NCBI GenBank assembly: GCA_905212515.1
Contig: CAJMEU010000015.1
Location: forward strand, 1-28,030
Length of the DNA: 28,030 bases
Direction: 5' to 3'
Source of the DNA: an uncultured Oscillospiraceae bacterium
GTDB taxonomy: Bacteria; Bacillota; Clostridia; Oscillospirales; Ruminococcaceae
Shown: piece by piece, positions 14,419 through 22,545 of the stretch
How the letters are laid out: the number at the start of each line of letters is the position of its first letter
Numbering within the stretch: the first letter of the stretch is position 1
The notes under the pieces: model-generated
What the model saw: the letters and a program-made list of their open reading frames with translations, nothing else
What the model was told of the DNA's origin: nothing
Database searches by the model: none
Program-made: the position numbers and the translations under genes

Positions 14419-14937
14419 TTAACCGCCCCACCACCAGGCCAGCGGCACCAGATAAACATAGGGCGCCGTCAACACTGCCAGCGCCAGGCACAGCCGGCGC
14501 CCGGCCCCGGGCGGCAGCCCCAGGCCGCGGAAGGCCCAGCGCTGATCGAGAGAATATACGAGCCACCCGGCCAGCGCCAGGGCGGCCAGCGTCAGCACCA
14601 GGGCCAGGGGATGCTGCCAGGGATTTGTCAGCAGCGCCTGGGCAAAGGCATCGCCCTGTACCCAGCCGCGCATATCGGCCAGACACCACAGCAGATAAGA
14701 CGCCAGCAGCAGGGCCGCCCCCGCCAGGTCAGCCGCGAAGCCGGCGGCCCACACCTTGAGGATCGAGTGTTTATACAGGGCTTTTTTATCTCCAATGCGC
14801 AGAACGGCAGCCGCCGCCAGCAGCACCAGGCTGTCGATGAGAAAATTCAGCGGCAGCACGGCCAGCCAGACAAGGGGCACAAATACCAGCAGCCAAAAGG
14901 GAAACATCAGGTTGTACAGCCGAACCTCTTTGTTCAT
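14419..14937 (-). CDS. Hypothetical membrane protein
   Basis: 172 residues, starting at ATG 14937, which overlaps the xpt stop by one base (TGATG) with GGAGGGG upstream. About five hydrophobic segments: two near residues 7-45, one near 60-85, one near 115-135 and one at the C-terminus, ending in WWWGG. A charged segment (GDKKALYK) follows the second. No known family recognised. Coupling to xpt may suggest a role in purine metabolism or transport, but that is inference. Confidence 0.75.
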   Translation of the reverse strand: MNKEVRLYNLMFPFWLLVFVPLVWLAVLPLNFLIDSLVLLAAAAVLRIGDKKALYKHSILKVWAAGFAADLAGAALLLASYLLWCLADMRGWVQGDAFAQALLTNPWQHPLALVLTLAALALAGWLVYSLDQRWAFRGLGLPPGAGRRLCLALAVLTAPYVYLVPLAWWWGG

Positions 14938-15527
14938 CAGTCTTTCCCCTCCCGTCGGAAGATAATCGCCCCCGTGGCCGCGTCCATCCGCTCCACAATG
15001 GCCAGGCTTTCCACCCGCAGGCCCCGGGCGCGGATGGCGTCGCCGCCGCGCTGGAAGCCCTTCTCCACCGCGATGCCCACGCCCTCCACCGCCGCGCCCG
15101 CGCGGGCGGCCAGGTCCAGCAAGCCCTCCAGGGCGCAGCCGTTGGCCAGGAAATCGTCGATGATGAGCACATGGTCCCCGGGGCCCAGATATTTTTTGGA
15201 CACGATCACGTCGTACACCCGCCCGTGGGTGTACGAGCGCACCTTGGTGGCGTAAACGTCGCCGTCGATATTCACGCTTTGGCTTTTCTTGGCGAACACC
15301 ACGGGCACGCCGAAGTGCCTGGCCGCCATGCAGGCGATGCCGATGCCCGAGGCCTCGATGGTCAAAATTTTGTTGATGGGCGCGCCCGCAAACAGGCGCT
15401 TCCATTCGGCCCCCATGGCGTCGAACAATTCCACGTCCATCTGATGGTTCAGAAAGCTGTCCACCTTCAGCACATCGCCCTCTTTTACCGCGCCGTCCCG
15501 GCGGATGCGCTCTTCCAGCATTTTCAT
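14937..15527 (-). CDS. xpt: Xanthine phosphoribosyltransferase
   Basis: 196 residues. The start at 15527 (MKMLEERI) was chosen because GAGGGA lies seven bases upstream and the family begins this way. DVLKVDSFLNHQ at 19-30 is diagnostic, and the PRPP-binding loop is VLIIDDFLANG at 120-130. It converts xanthine and PRPP to XMP in purine salvage, in the cytoplasm. In Bacillus xpt is preceded by a purine riboswitch; no such aptamer is recognisable in the roughly 110 bases between this start and the terminator of the rplQ operon. Confidence 0.95.
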   Translation of the reverse strand: MKMLEERIRRDGAVKEGDVLKVDSFLNHQMDVELFDAMGAEWKRLFAGAPINKILTIEASGIGIACMAARHFGVPVVFAKKSQSVNIDGDVYATKVRSYTHGRVYDVIVSKKYLGPGDHVLIIDDFLANGCALEGLLDLAARAGAAVEGVGIAVEKGFQRGGDAIRARGLRVESLAIVERMDAATGAIIFRREGKD

Positions 15528-15549
15528 CGGCATTCCCTCGCTTTTTGTC

Positions 15550-15569
15550 ATACTGCTTTGTTCAGTATA
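15550..15569 (-). promoter_or_regulatory. Possible xpt -10 box inside an inverted repeat
   Basis: On the minus strand TATACT (15564-15569) is a plausible -10, about 40 bases before the xpt start. ATACTG and CAGTAT (15550-15568) make a perfect 6-bp inverted repeat with a seven-base centre that overlaps it, an operator candidate. The -35 is weak. Confidence 0.4.
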
Positions 15570-15634
15570 AAAGAAATCCCGCCGCTTGAAAAGCTTTTTG
15601 CAGAAAAAACCGCAAATTCCGCGTCCCAAAGATA

Positions 15635-15667
15635 CAAAAAAGGCCCCGGAGAAAACTCCGGGGCCTT
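15635..15667 (-). terminator. Terminator of the ribosomal protein superoperon
   Basis: A perfect 12-bp stem (15640-15651 with 15656-15667) and a four-base loop, followed on the minus strand by a run of T (15635-15641). It lies 33 bases after the rplQ stop. Confidence 0.93.
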
Positions 15668-15699
15668 CCGCGGGTGCATGCACCCGATCTCTGTTTGGT

Positions 15700-16041
15700 T
15701 TACACCAGCTCGATCACTGCCATCTCGGCAGTGTCGCCGCGGCGCACGCCGGTTTTCACCACACGGGTGTAGCCGCCGCTGCGGTCCGCATATTTGGGGC
15801 CGAGCTCGTCGATCACTTTTTTTGCAACGGTCTCCTTCGTGATGAAGGAATACACCTGACGCTTGGCGTGCAGGTCCTCCCGCTTGCCGAGGGTGATCAT
15901 TTTATCAGCCATCGCGCTTACTTCCTTGGCGCGGGTGACCGTGGTCTCGATCTTGCCGTTCTCGCACAGATACGTCACCATAGCGCGCAGCATCGCCTTG
16001 CGGTGGTCGCTGGTCCTGCCAAGTTTTCTTGTACCGGGCAT
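15700..16041 (-). CDS. rplQ: Ribosomal protein L17
   Basis: 113 residues, beginning MPGTRKLGRTSDHRKAMLR, the family's signature start. Full length. It is the last gene of the superoperon, 19 bases after rpoA. It binds 23S rRNA near the exit tunnel. Confidence 0.98.
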   Translation of the reverse strand: MPGTRKLGRTSDHRKAMLRAMVTYLCENGKIETTVTRAKEVSAMADKMITLGKREDLHAKRQVYSFITKETVAKKVIDELGPKYADRSGGYTRVVKTGVRRGDTAEMAVIELV

Positions 16042-16060
16042 CCCGTTTCACTCCTTTGCT

Positions 16061-17014
16061 TTATTCGTCGTCTTTCGTGAGTTTAAATCCGAGCGAATCC
16101 AGCTTTGCGACAACTTCCTCAAGGCTCTTGCGGCCGAGGTTGCGCACTTTCATCATCTCGTCTTCAGATTTGTTGATCAGATCCTCCACCGTGTTGATGC
16201 CGGCACGTTTCAGGCAGTTGAAGGAGCGCACGGACAGATCCAGCTCTTCGATGGTCATCTCCAGCGCCTTTTCCTTGCCCTTGTCGTCCTTCTCCACCAT
16301 GATCTCGGCGTCCATCGCCTCCTGGCTGAGCGTCACGAACAGGTTCAGATGCTCGATGAGGATGCGCGCGGCAAAGCTGACCGCTTCCTGCGCGCTGATG
16401 GTGCCGTCCGTCCACACTTCAAGCGTCAGCTTGTCGTAGTCGGTGATCTGGCCCACACGGGTGTTCTCCACGGTGTAGTTCACTTTCAATACCGGGGTGT
16501 AGATACTGTCCACCGGCAAAGCGCCCAGCGTGGCCTCGGCGGCCAGCTGCTTGTTGCGCTCGGCAGGCACATAGCCGCGTCCCTTGTCGAACGTCAGCTC
16601 CATAATGAGCTTGGCGTTTTCAGCCAGGGTGGCCAGGTGCCAATCGGGATTCAGCACTTCGATCTCAGCATCCTCCTCAATCCTTCCGGCAGTCACCTCG
16701 CCCTCGCCCGTGGCTTCAATGCGCACGGTTTTGGGGGTGTCGGTGTACATTTTCGCGGTGATGCCTTTGACGTTCAGCACGATCTCGGTCACGTCTTCCT
16801 TGACGCCCTCGATGGTGGAAAACTCGTGCACCACGCCGTCGATTTTGATGCTGGTGACGGCAACGCCGGGCAGGCTGGAAAGCAGCACGCGCCGCAGGCT
16901 GTTGCCCAGAGTTGTACCAAAGCCACGCTCCAACGGCTCCACGACGAACTTACCGTAACGGCCGTCCGCCGAGAGGCTGGCTGTGTCGATTTTGGGTCTT
17001 TCGATCTCCATCAT
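16061..17014 (-). CDS. rpoA: RNA polymerase alpha subunit
   Basis: 317 residues, full length. The N-terminal assembly domain includes VEPLERGFGTTLGNSLRR and LSSLPGVAVTSIKIDG. The C-terminal domain (about 250-317) has DLSVRSFNCLKRAGI and KSLEEV, which contact UP elements and activators. Start at the first of two Met codons, after AAGGAGGG. Follows rpsD by 84 bases. Confidence 0.98.
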   Translation of the reverse strand: MMEIERPKIDTASLSADGRYGKFVVEPLERGFGTTLGNSLRRVLLSSLPGVAVTSIKIDGVVHEFSTIEGVKEDVTEIVLNVKGITAKMYTDTPKTVRIEATGEGEVTAGRIEEDAEIEVLNPDWHLATLAENAKLIMELTFDKGRGYVPAERNKQLAAEATLGALPVDSIYTPVLKVNYTVENTRVGQITDYDKLTLEVWTDGTISAQEAVSFAARILIEHLNLFVTLSQEAMDAEIMVEKDDKGKEKALEMTIEELDLSVRSFNCLKRAGINTVEDLINKSEDEMMKVRNLGRKSLEEVVAKLDSLGFKLTKDDE

Positions 17015-17098
17015 TGTGTCAAAACCCTCCTTAGGTCAGCAGGCGGCCAAAAGAGGGCTGCCTGCCAATTTCGTTCGATCACTGCGAAAGGCGCGGGG

Positions 17099-17725
17099 TT
17101 ATTTGCTGTACAACTCAACGATGAGGTGCTCTTCCACGTCGAAGTCGATCTCTTCGCGGTTGGGCAGTGTGTTCACAACGACGGTCATCTGCTCGGCGTC
17201 CTTCGCCATCCAGGTGGGAACGGGGCGGCCGCTGTTTTTCTCGATGCACTCTTTGATCTTGGCGCAATCGGTGGTCTTCACAGCGATCTTGTCGCCCTCT
17301 TTCACCAGGTAGGAGGGGATGTTGACCGTCTGGCCGTTCACGGTGAAGTGACGATGCAGGACCAGCTGACGGGCCTCTTTGCGGCTCATTGCGAAGCCGG
17401 CGCGATAGACGATGTTGTCCAGTCTGCTTTCAAGGATCCTAAGCAGATTCTCACCGGTGATACCGGATTTGCGCTCGGCCATTTCGAAATAGTGGGCGAA
17501 CTGGCTTTCCAGCACGCCGTAGTAGCGTTTCGCCTTCTGCTTGGCGCGCAGCTGCAGGCCGTACTCAGACACCTTCTTGCGGGCCTGGTTCTGGCCGTGC
17601 TGGCCGGGGGCGAAGCTGCGGCGGGAAAGCGCGCATTAGTCAGAGAAGCAGCGCTCGCCCTTCAGGAAGCGCTTCTGATTCTCACGACGGGACTGGCGGC
17701 ATACTGCGCCAGTAGATCTTGCCAT
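17099..17725 (-). pseudogene. rpsD: Ribosomal protein S4 with in-frame stop at codon 30
   Basis: The reading frame starts at ATG 17725 after AAGGAGG and would encode 208 residues. Codon 30 (17636-17638) is TAA. Homologues have Lys here, in the D-K-C-A element, so AAA to TAA is the simplest change. Downstream the frame is intact and well conserved (CALSRR, APGQHGQ, VSEYGLQLRAKQK, and the S4 RNA-binding domain with SRLDNIVYRAGF and SRKEARQLV). Of the four cysteines expected for the zinc site (9, 12, 26, 31), residue 12 is Ser. Possible outcomes are sequencing error, true inactivation with a second S4 gene elsewhere, or restart at GTG 17572, giving 157 residues without the N-terminal region. S4 nucleates small-subunit assembly. 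Confidence 0.9.
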
Positions 17726-17745
17726 GGTATTTCCTCCTTAATCGA

Positions 17746-18156
17746 TTATACGCGACGGCGTTTGGGCGGGCGGCAGCCGTTGTGCGGAATGGGGGTAACG
17801 TCCTTGATCAAATTTACCTCCAGGCCGGTGGACTGCAAAGCGCGGATCGCGGCTTCGCGGCCAGAACCGGGGCCTTTCACGTACACTTCTACCGTCTTCA
17901 TGCCATGCTCCATCGCAGCGCGGGCAGCAGTTTCAGCGGCCGTCTGGGCGGCGAACGGCGTGGACTTGCGGCTGCCGCGGAAACCCAAGCCGCCGGCGGA
18001 AGCCCACGACACGGCATTACCCTGCACGTCCGTGATGGTCACGATGGTGTTGTTGAACGTGCTTTGGATATGCGCGCAGCCACGTTCGATGTTCTTGCGC
18101 TCACGGCGTTTGGTACGCACGGCGGCGCCTTTCTTAGCAGTGGCTTTCTGTGCCAT
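17746..18156 (-). CDS. rpsK: Ribosomal protein S11
   Basis: 136 residues, full length. Family words include AHIQSTFNNTIVTITD, GLGFRGSRKSTP, KGPGSGREAAIRAL and the basic end PPKRRRV. Upstream of rpsD by 20 bases. Part of the platform of the small subunit. Confidence 0.98.
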   Translation of the reverse strand: MAQKATAKKGAAVRTKRRERKNIERGCAHIQSTFNNTIVTITDVQGNAVSWASAGGLGFRGSRKSTPFAAQTAAETAARAAMEHGMKTVEVYVKGPGSGREAAIRALQSTGLEVNLIKDVTPIPHNGCRPPKRRRV

Positions 18157-18177
18157 TCTACTTTCCTCCTTCGGGTG

Positions 18178-18546
18178 TTACTTCTTCTTGTTGGCGACAG
18201 TGCGCTTCGGGCCTTTGCGGGTGCGGGCGTTCGTTTTGGAACGCTGGCCGCGAACGGGCAGGCCTTTGCGGTGACGCGTGCCGCGGTAGCACTGGATCTC
18301 CACCAAACGTTTGATGTCCAGGGCCACATTGCGGCGCAGATCGCCCTCCACGGTGAAGTTTTTATCGATGTAATCACGGATAAGAGCTTCTTCGTCTTTG
18401 GTCAGGTCCTTCACCCGGGTATCCGGATTGATCTTCGTCGCGGCAATGATCTCCTGCGCGGCGCTGCGGCCAATGCCGTAGATATAGGTGAGGCCAATTT
18501 CGACTCGCTTTTCTTTGGGCAAGTCAACTCCGGCGATACGTGCCAT
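18178..18546 (-). CDS. rpsM: Ribosomal protein S13
   Basis: 122 residues. Starts MARIAGVDLPKEKR and carries YIYGIGRSAAQEI. The C-terminal basic region GLPVRGQRSKTNARTRKG and a terminal KKK contact tRNA and the 30S head. Full length. Confidence 0.98.
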   Translation of the reverse strand: MARIAGVDLPKEKRVEIGLTYIYGIGRSAAQEIIAATKINPDTRVKDLTKDEEALIRDYIDKNFTVEGDLRRNVALDIKRLVEIQCYRGTRHRKGLPVRGQRSKTNARTRKGPKRTVANKKK

Positions 18547-18630
18547 TTAACTAAGCACCTCCTGATTTGATTATCCTCATGCTTTTCGTTCCCCCGCAGC
18601 CGGGATAGCTGCCGCGGGCGACGCAGGGCC

Positions 18631-18744
18631 TCAGCCCTGGCGCTGTTTGTGCTTGGGGTTGGGGCAGATCACCATCACGCGGCCTTTGCGCTTGATGACC
18701 TTGCACTTTTCGCAAATGGGTTTTACGGAAGGTTTCACCTTCAT
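18631..18744 (-). CDS. rpmJ: Ribosomal protein L36
   Basis: 37 residues. Starts MKVKPSVKPICEKC and has the zinc-binding C11, C14, C27 and H32 of the zinc-containing form, ending KHKQRQG. ATG 18744 follows AAGGAGGTACC. Confidence 0.97.
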   Translation of the reverse strand: MKVKPSVKPICEKCKVIKRKGRVMVICPNPKHKQRQG

Positions 18745-18776
18745 TTTGGTACCTCCTTACCTCGCGCGCACTGTAC

Positions 18777-18995
18777 TTACTTCGTGCGCCATGTGATGCG
18801 GCCCTTCGTCAGATCGTAAGGGCTCATCTCCAGTGTAACTTTGTCTCCGGGCAGGATGCGGATGAAGTTCATGCGCAGCTTGCCGGAAATATGGGCCAGC
18901 AGCCGATGGCCGCCCTGGATCTCCACAAGGAACATGGCGTTCGGCATCGCTTCGATCACTACGCCCTCTACTTCGATGACATCTTCTTTAGACAA
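18777..18995 (-). CDS. infA: Translation initiation factor IF-1
   Basis: 72 residues with the single OB-fold (S1-like) typical of IF-1: MSKEDVIEVEGVV, MFLVEIQGGHRLLAHISGK, LPGDKVTLEMSPYDL and KGRITWR. Three bases after map. Blocks the ribosomal A site during initiation. The KOW-domain gene that sits between map and infA in some Firmicutes is absent. Confidence 0.98.
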   Translation of the reverse strand: MSKEDVIEVEGVVIEAMPNAMFLVEIQGGHRLLAHISGKLRMNFIRILPGDKVTLEMSPYDLTKGRITWRTK

Positions 18996-18998
18996 GCT

Positions 18999-19766
18999 TT
19001 ACCCTCCTGTCTTGACGCGGCTTTGGGTCAGGATGACCGGGCCTTTGGGCGTGATGGCGACCGTGTGCTCAAAATGAGCGGACAGCCCGCCGTCCACCGT
19101 TTTCACCGTCCATCCGTCGGATAAGGTCTCCACCACGTGGCTTTTCTCGTTGACCATCGGTTCGATGGCCAGCACCATACCGCTGACGAGACGCGGGCCC
19201 CGGCCGGCCTTGCCGAAATTCGGCACCTCCGGGTCCTCGTGCAGCTCGCGGCCGATGCCGTGGCCCACAAAGGTGCGCACCACGGAAAAGCCGTTTGCCT
19301 CCACATACTCCTGCACCGCGGCACTGATGTCCCCCACTCGGTTGCCCGGCTGTGCAGCCGCGATTCCCCGGGCCAATGCCTCCTGGGTGACTTCCATGAT
19401 GCGTTTGGCGCGTTGGGAAACTTCGCCGCACGCAAAGGTGTACGCGTTGTCCCCATTCCAGCCGTGGATGGCTGCGCCGGTGTCGATACTGACGATATCG
19501 CCCTCTTTGAGCACCACCTTTTTGGAGGGGATGCCGTGGATCACCTCGTCGTTGACAGAGATGCACGCGGTGCCCGGGAAACCGTACAGGCCCTTGAAAT
19601 TGGGCTTGGCACCGTGATGGACGATATAGTCGTAGATCGCTTTGTCGATGTCCCAGGTGGTGGCGCCGGGCCTTACGGCCTGGCCGCCAGCCATCAGCGC
19701 CTCCTGCGAGATCTCGCAGGCAAGGCGCATCTGGTCGATCTCCGTGTTGGTCTTAACCTGGATCAA
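18999..19766 (-). CDS. map: Methionine aminopeptidase, type I
   Basis: 255 residues. Starts with TTG (MIQVKTNTEIDQMR), with GGGGGTC upstream. The metal ligands are all present: D95 and D106 (SIDTG, NGDNAYT), H169 (VGHG), E202 (IEP) and E233 (HFEH), plus H77 in VIHG. It removes the initiator Met from nascent proteins. Only three bases from the adk stop. Confidence 0.97.
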   Translation of the reverse strand: MIQVKTNTEIDQMRLACEISQEALMAGGQAVRPGATTWDIDKAIYDYIVHHGAKPNFKGLYGFPGTACISVNDEVIHGIPSKKVVLKEGDIVSIDTGAAIHGWNGDNAYTFACGEVSQRAKRIMEVTQEALARGIAAAQPGNRVGDISAAVQEYVEANGFSVVRTFVGHGIGRELHEDPEVPNFGKAGRGPRLVSGMVLAIEPMVNEKSHVVETLSDGWTVKTVDGGLSAHFEHTVAITPKGPVILTQSRVKTGG

Positions 19767-19769
19767 GGA

Positions 19770-20402
19770 TCAGACCCCCAATTTTTCCAGCAGGAGCCTG
19801 GTGGTATCGGCCACTTCCTCCTGCCCTTCCACCACCACCAGCTTGCCGCGCGCGCGGTAGAAATCCACCAGGGGCTCTGTGAGCTCGTGGTAGACATTCA
19901 GCCGCTCCAGGATGGTGGAGGGCTCGTCGTCCTTGCGCACGATGAGCGCCCCGCCGCACCTGTCGCACATATCGGGCTGGGTGCTGGGTTTGTAAATGGT
20001 GTGATAACTGGCGCCGCAGGCGGAACAGACCCGCCGGCCGGACAGGCGTTTCACGATGGTGTCGTCGGGCACTTCGATGTCCACGACCTTATCGATCTCC
20101 ACCCCCAGCTGCTCCAGCGCTTCAGCCTGGGCCACCGTGCGGGGCACGCCGTCCAGGATGAAGCCGCCTTTGCAGTCGTCTTCGGCCAGGCGCTCTTTGA
20201 TAATGCTGATGATCACGTCGTCGGGGACAAGCGCGCCGGAGTCGATAAAGGCTTTCGCCTTCATGCCCATCTCCGTTCCGTTCTTCATCGCTTCGCGAAG
20301 GATGTTGCCTGTGCTGATGGCAGGGATGGAAAGTTTCTCACAGATGACTTCCGCCTGCGTGCCTTTTCCCGCACCGGGCGCGCCCAAAAGGATCAATTTC
20401 AT
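19770..20402 (-). CDS. adk: Adenylate kinase, zinc-containing LID
   Basis: 210 residues. P-loop GAPGAGKGT at 7-15; the AMP region includes STGNILR and DGVPRT (Val where Phe is usual). The LID carries C126, C129, C146 and C149, a Cys4 zinc site typical of Gram-positive enzymes. Balances ATP, ADP and AMP. 39 bases after secY. Confidence 0.97.
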   Translation of the reverse strand: MKLILLGAPGAGKGTQAEVICEKLSIPAISTGNILREAMKNGTEMGMKAKAFIDSGALVPDDVIISIIKERLAEDDCKGGFILDGVPRTVAQAEALEQLGVEIDKVVDIEVPDDTIVKRLSGRRVCSACGASYHTIYKPSTQPDMCDRCGGALIVRKDDEPSTILERLNVYHELTEPLVDFYRARGKLVVVEGQEEVADTTRLLLEKLGV

Positions 20403-20441
20403 AATGCCTTTCCCCCTTGACGTTTATTTTTGGCTGACGGT

Positions 20442-21749
20442 TTATTCCAGGAAGCCTTTGTGATGGCGCATGAGCATATAGCTCTCCAGGCTCCGGGAAG
20501 TATCCAGCGCAACGCCCACGACAATCAGCATGCTGGTGCCGCCCAGGCTGATGTTCATGCCCAGCACATTGCTCAGCGCAATGGGCAGGACAGCCACCAC
20601 AGCCAGGAACAGGGCGCCCACAAAGGTGATCTTGCCCAGCACCTTCGTGATGAAGTCGCTGGTGGGTTTGCCTGGCCGGTAGCCGGGGATGGTGCCGTTG
20701 TTGTTGCGCAGATTGTTGGCGATCTCCACCGGGTCATACTGGATCGCCACATAGAAGTAGTTGAACGCGATGATGAGCACCAGATAGATCAGCGCGTAGC
20801 CCCAGCTGTTGTAGTTGAACACGCGGAAGAAACCCGCCCAGATGGGATGCTGCGCAGCGTCCTGCAGCGCCGGGAAAAAGGCGCCGATGGTGCCGGGGAT
20901 GCTGGTGAGCGCGCTGGCGAAGATGATGGGCATCACGCCGCTCATATTCACCTTGATGGGAATATGGGTGGACTGGCCGCCGTACATCTTGCGGCCCACG
21001 ACGCGCTTGGCGTACGGGACCGGGATGCGGCGCTCGGCCGCGTTCAGGATGACGATCAGCACCGTCACCACCACGATCAGCACCGCGATCAGCGGCAGGA
21101 AGAAGTAGTACTTGGGCTGGCCGTTGGCGGCGAGGCCCAGATAATTCTTCACCGTGCTGAAAATGCTGCTCCAGCGGGAGATGATGCCCGCGAAGATCAG
21201 CAGGGAGATGCCGTTGCCGATGCCCTTGACGTCGATCTGCTCACCCAGCCACTGCACCAGCAGGGCGCCGGCTGTGAAGGTGCACACGACCACGATGGCC
21301 GCGAACACCCCGGAGAAACCGGTGGTGTACAGCATAGCGCCCTGGCTGCGCAGCAAAAAGTAGTACATCACGCTCAGCACCAGCGCCAAACCGCCGCCCA
21401 CATAGCGGGTGATGCGGTTCATCTTGCGGCGGCCTTCCTCGCCTTCCTTGGAGAGGCGCTCCAAGGCGGGGATGGCCACAGCCAGCAGCTGGATGATGAT
21501 GGAAGCGTTGATGTAAGGCTGCACGCCCAGTGCAAACAGGCTGGCCCGGCTCAGGCCGCCGCCGGTGATCATGTCCACGTAACCCAGCAGATTGCCGGCC
21601 TGGGCGATCCAGGCGCCGATCACATCGGGGTTGACGAAGGGCACGGGGATGGCGGAGCCCAAACGGAACACGACGAGGATCATCAAGGTGAAGATGATCT
21701 TCTTGCGCAGATCTTCGATCTTCCATGCATTTTTGAACGTATCAAACAC
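20442..21749 (-). CDS. secY: Preprotein translocase subunit SecY
   Basis: 435 residues with ten membrane segments. N-terminus MFDTFKNAWKIEDLRKKI, the plug region after residue 50 with GGGLSRASLFALGVQPYIN, and the cytoplasmic loop ending in RPGKPTSDFI. GTG start 21749, one base after the L15 stop, with GAGGTGATC upstream. Forms the Sec channel core in the membrane. Confidence 0.98.
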   Translation of the reverse strand: MFDTFKNAWKIEDLRKKIIFTLMILVVFRLGSAIPVPFVNPDVIGAWIAQAGNLLGYVDMITGGGLSRASLFALGVQPYINASIIIQLLAVAIPALERLSKEGEEGRRKMNRITRYVGGGLALVLSVMYYFLLRSQGAMLYTTGFSGVFAAIVVVCTFTAGALLVQWLGEQIDVKGIGNGISLLIFAGIISRWSSIFSTVKNYLGLAANGQPKYYFFLPLIAVLIVVVTVLIVILNAAERRIPVPYAKRVVGRKMYGGQSTHIPIKVNMSGVMPIIFASALTSIPGTIGAFFPALQDAAQHPIWAGFFRVFNYNSWGYALIYLVLIIAFNYFYVAIQYDPVEIANNLRNNNGTIPGYRPGKPTSDFITKVLGKITFVGALFLAVVAVLPIALSNVLGMNISLGGTSMLIVVGVALDTSRSLESYMLMRHHKGFLE

Positions 21750-21750
21750 G

Positions 21751-22188
21751 TCAGATCACCTCTGCCTTCCCGCCTGCTTTCTCGATTTTCTCCTTGGCGG
21801 AAGCAGTGAAGGCGGCCAGTTTGACGGTCAGAGCTTTGCTCAGCTCGCCGTTGCCCAGCACTTTCACGCCGTCGTTCGCCTTTTTGATGATCTTTTTCTC
21901 CAGCAGGGCCTGGGTATCCACCACACTGCCGGCCTCGAATTGTTCCAGGTCGCTCACCTTTACCGTGGTGTAAACCGTGGCAAAGATATTGTTGAAGCCG
22001 CGCTTGGGCAGACGGCGCTGCAGGGGCATCTGGCCGCCTTCGAAGCCGGCGCCTTTGCCGCCGGAACGGGCCTTCTGGCCTTTGTGGCCGTAGCCGGCCG
22101 TTTTGCCGTTGCCGCTGCCGGCACCGCGGCCCTTACGCTTGGCCGCTTTATTGGCGCCCTCGGCGGGCTTTAATTCATGAAGCATCAT
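21751..22188 (-). CDS. rplO: Ribosomal protein L15
   Basis: 145 residues, starting at the first of two ATG codons after AAGGAGGTG. Family words: LKPAEGANKAAKRKGRG, GSGNGKTAGYGHKGQKAR, GFEGGQMPLQRRLPKRGF. Late-assembly protein of the large subunit, directly before secY as usual. Confidence 0.98.
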   Translation of the reverse strand: MMLHELKPAEGANKAAKRKGRGAGSGNGKTAGYGHKGQKARSGGKGAGFEGGQMPLQRRLPKRGFNNIFATVYTTVKVSDLEQFEAGSVVDTQALLEKKIIKKANDGVKVLGNGELSKALTVKLAAFTASAKEKIEKAGGKAEVI

Positions 22189-22209
22189 AATGGGTGCACC
22201 TCCTTGCTT

Positions 22210-22533
22210 TTACGCGTTGGTGACCTCTACCATGTGAGAGATCGTATTGATTTTGCCTTTGGTAGCCGCATTGTCGGGCTGCACGGTGGTGTCGCCCACA
22301 CGCTTCAGGCCCAGGCTCTTGGCCGTGGCGATCTGCTTTTCGCTGCGCGCGATCAGGCTTTTTACCAGCTTGATCTTCAGGCTGCCCTCCGCTTTCGCGG
22401 CGGCCTTTTTTGCCGGAGCTTTCTTCGCGGCGGGTTTCTTTTCAGCGGCAGCTTTCTTCGCCGGGGCTTTCTTGGCCGGAGCTTTCGTCTCGGCGGCGAC
22501 CTCGGCGGCTGCAGTCATTTTCTCTTCAGCCAT
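22210..22533 (-). CDS. rpmD: Ribosomal protein L30 with Ala/Lys-rich N-terminal extension
   Basis: 107 residues, against about 60 for typical L30. Residues 51-107 are the normal domain (SLKIKLVKSLIARSEKQ, TAKSLGLKRVGDT, GKINTISHMVEV). Residues 1-50 are an added tail. It starts acidic-to-neutral (MAEEKMTAAAEVAAETK) and then becomes repeats of A-P-A-K-K and related words, resembling histone H1-like or nucleic acid-binding basic tails. ATG 22533 lies after AAGGAGG, and the tail is in frame with no better internal start. Position between rpsE and rplO is standard. Confidence 0.93.
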   Translation of the reverse strand: MAEEKMTAAAEVAAETKAPAKKAPAKKAAAEKKPAAKKAPAKKAAAKAEGSLKIKLVKSLIARSEKQIATAKSLGLKRVGDTTVQPDNAATKGKINTISHMVEVTNA

Positions 22534-22545
22534 TGTACTGCCTCC

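Noticed and set aside
15863..18274. An 803-codon plus-strand frame
   Set aside because: It is the antisense shadow of rplQ, rpoA, rpsD, rpsK and rpsM; the ribosomal frames are unmistakable.
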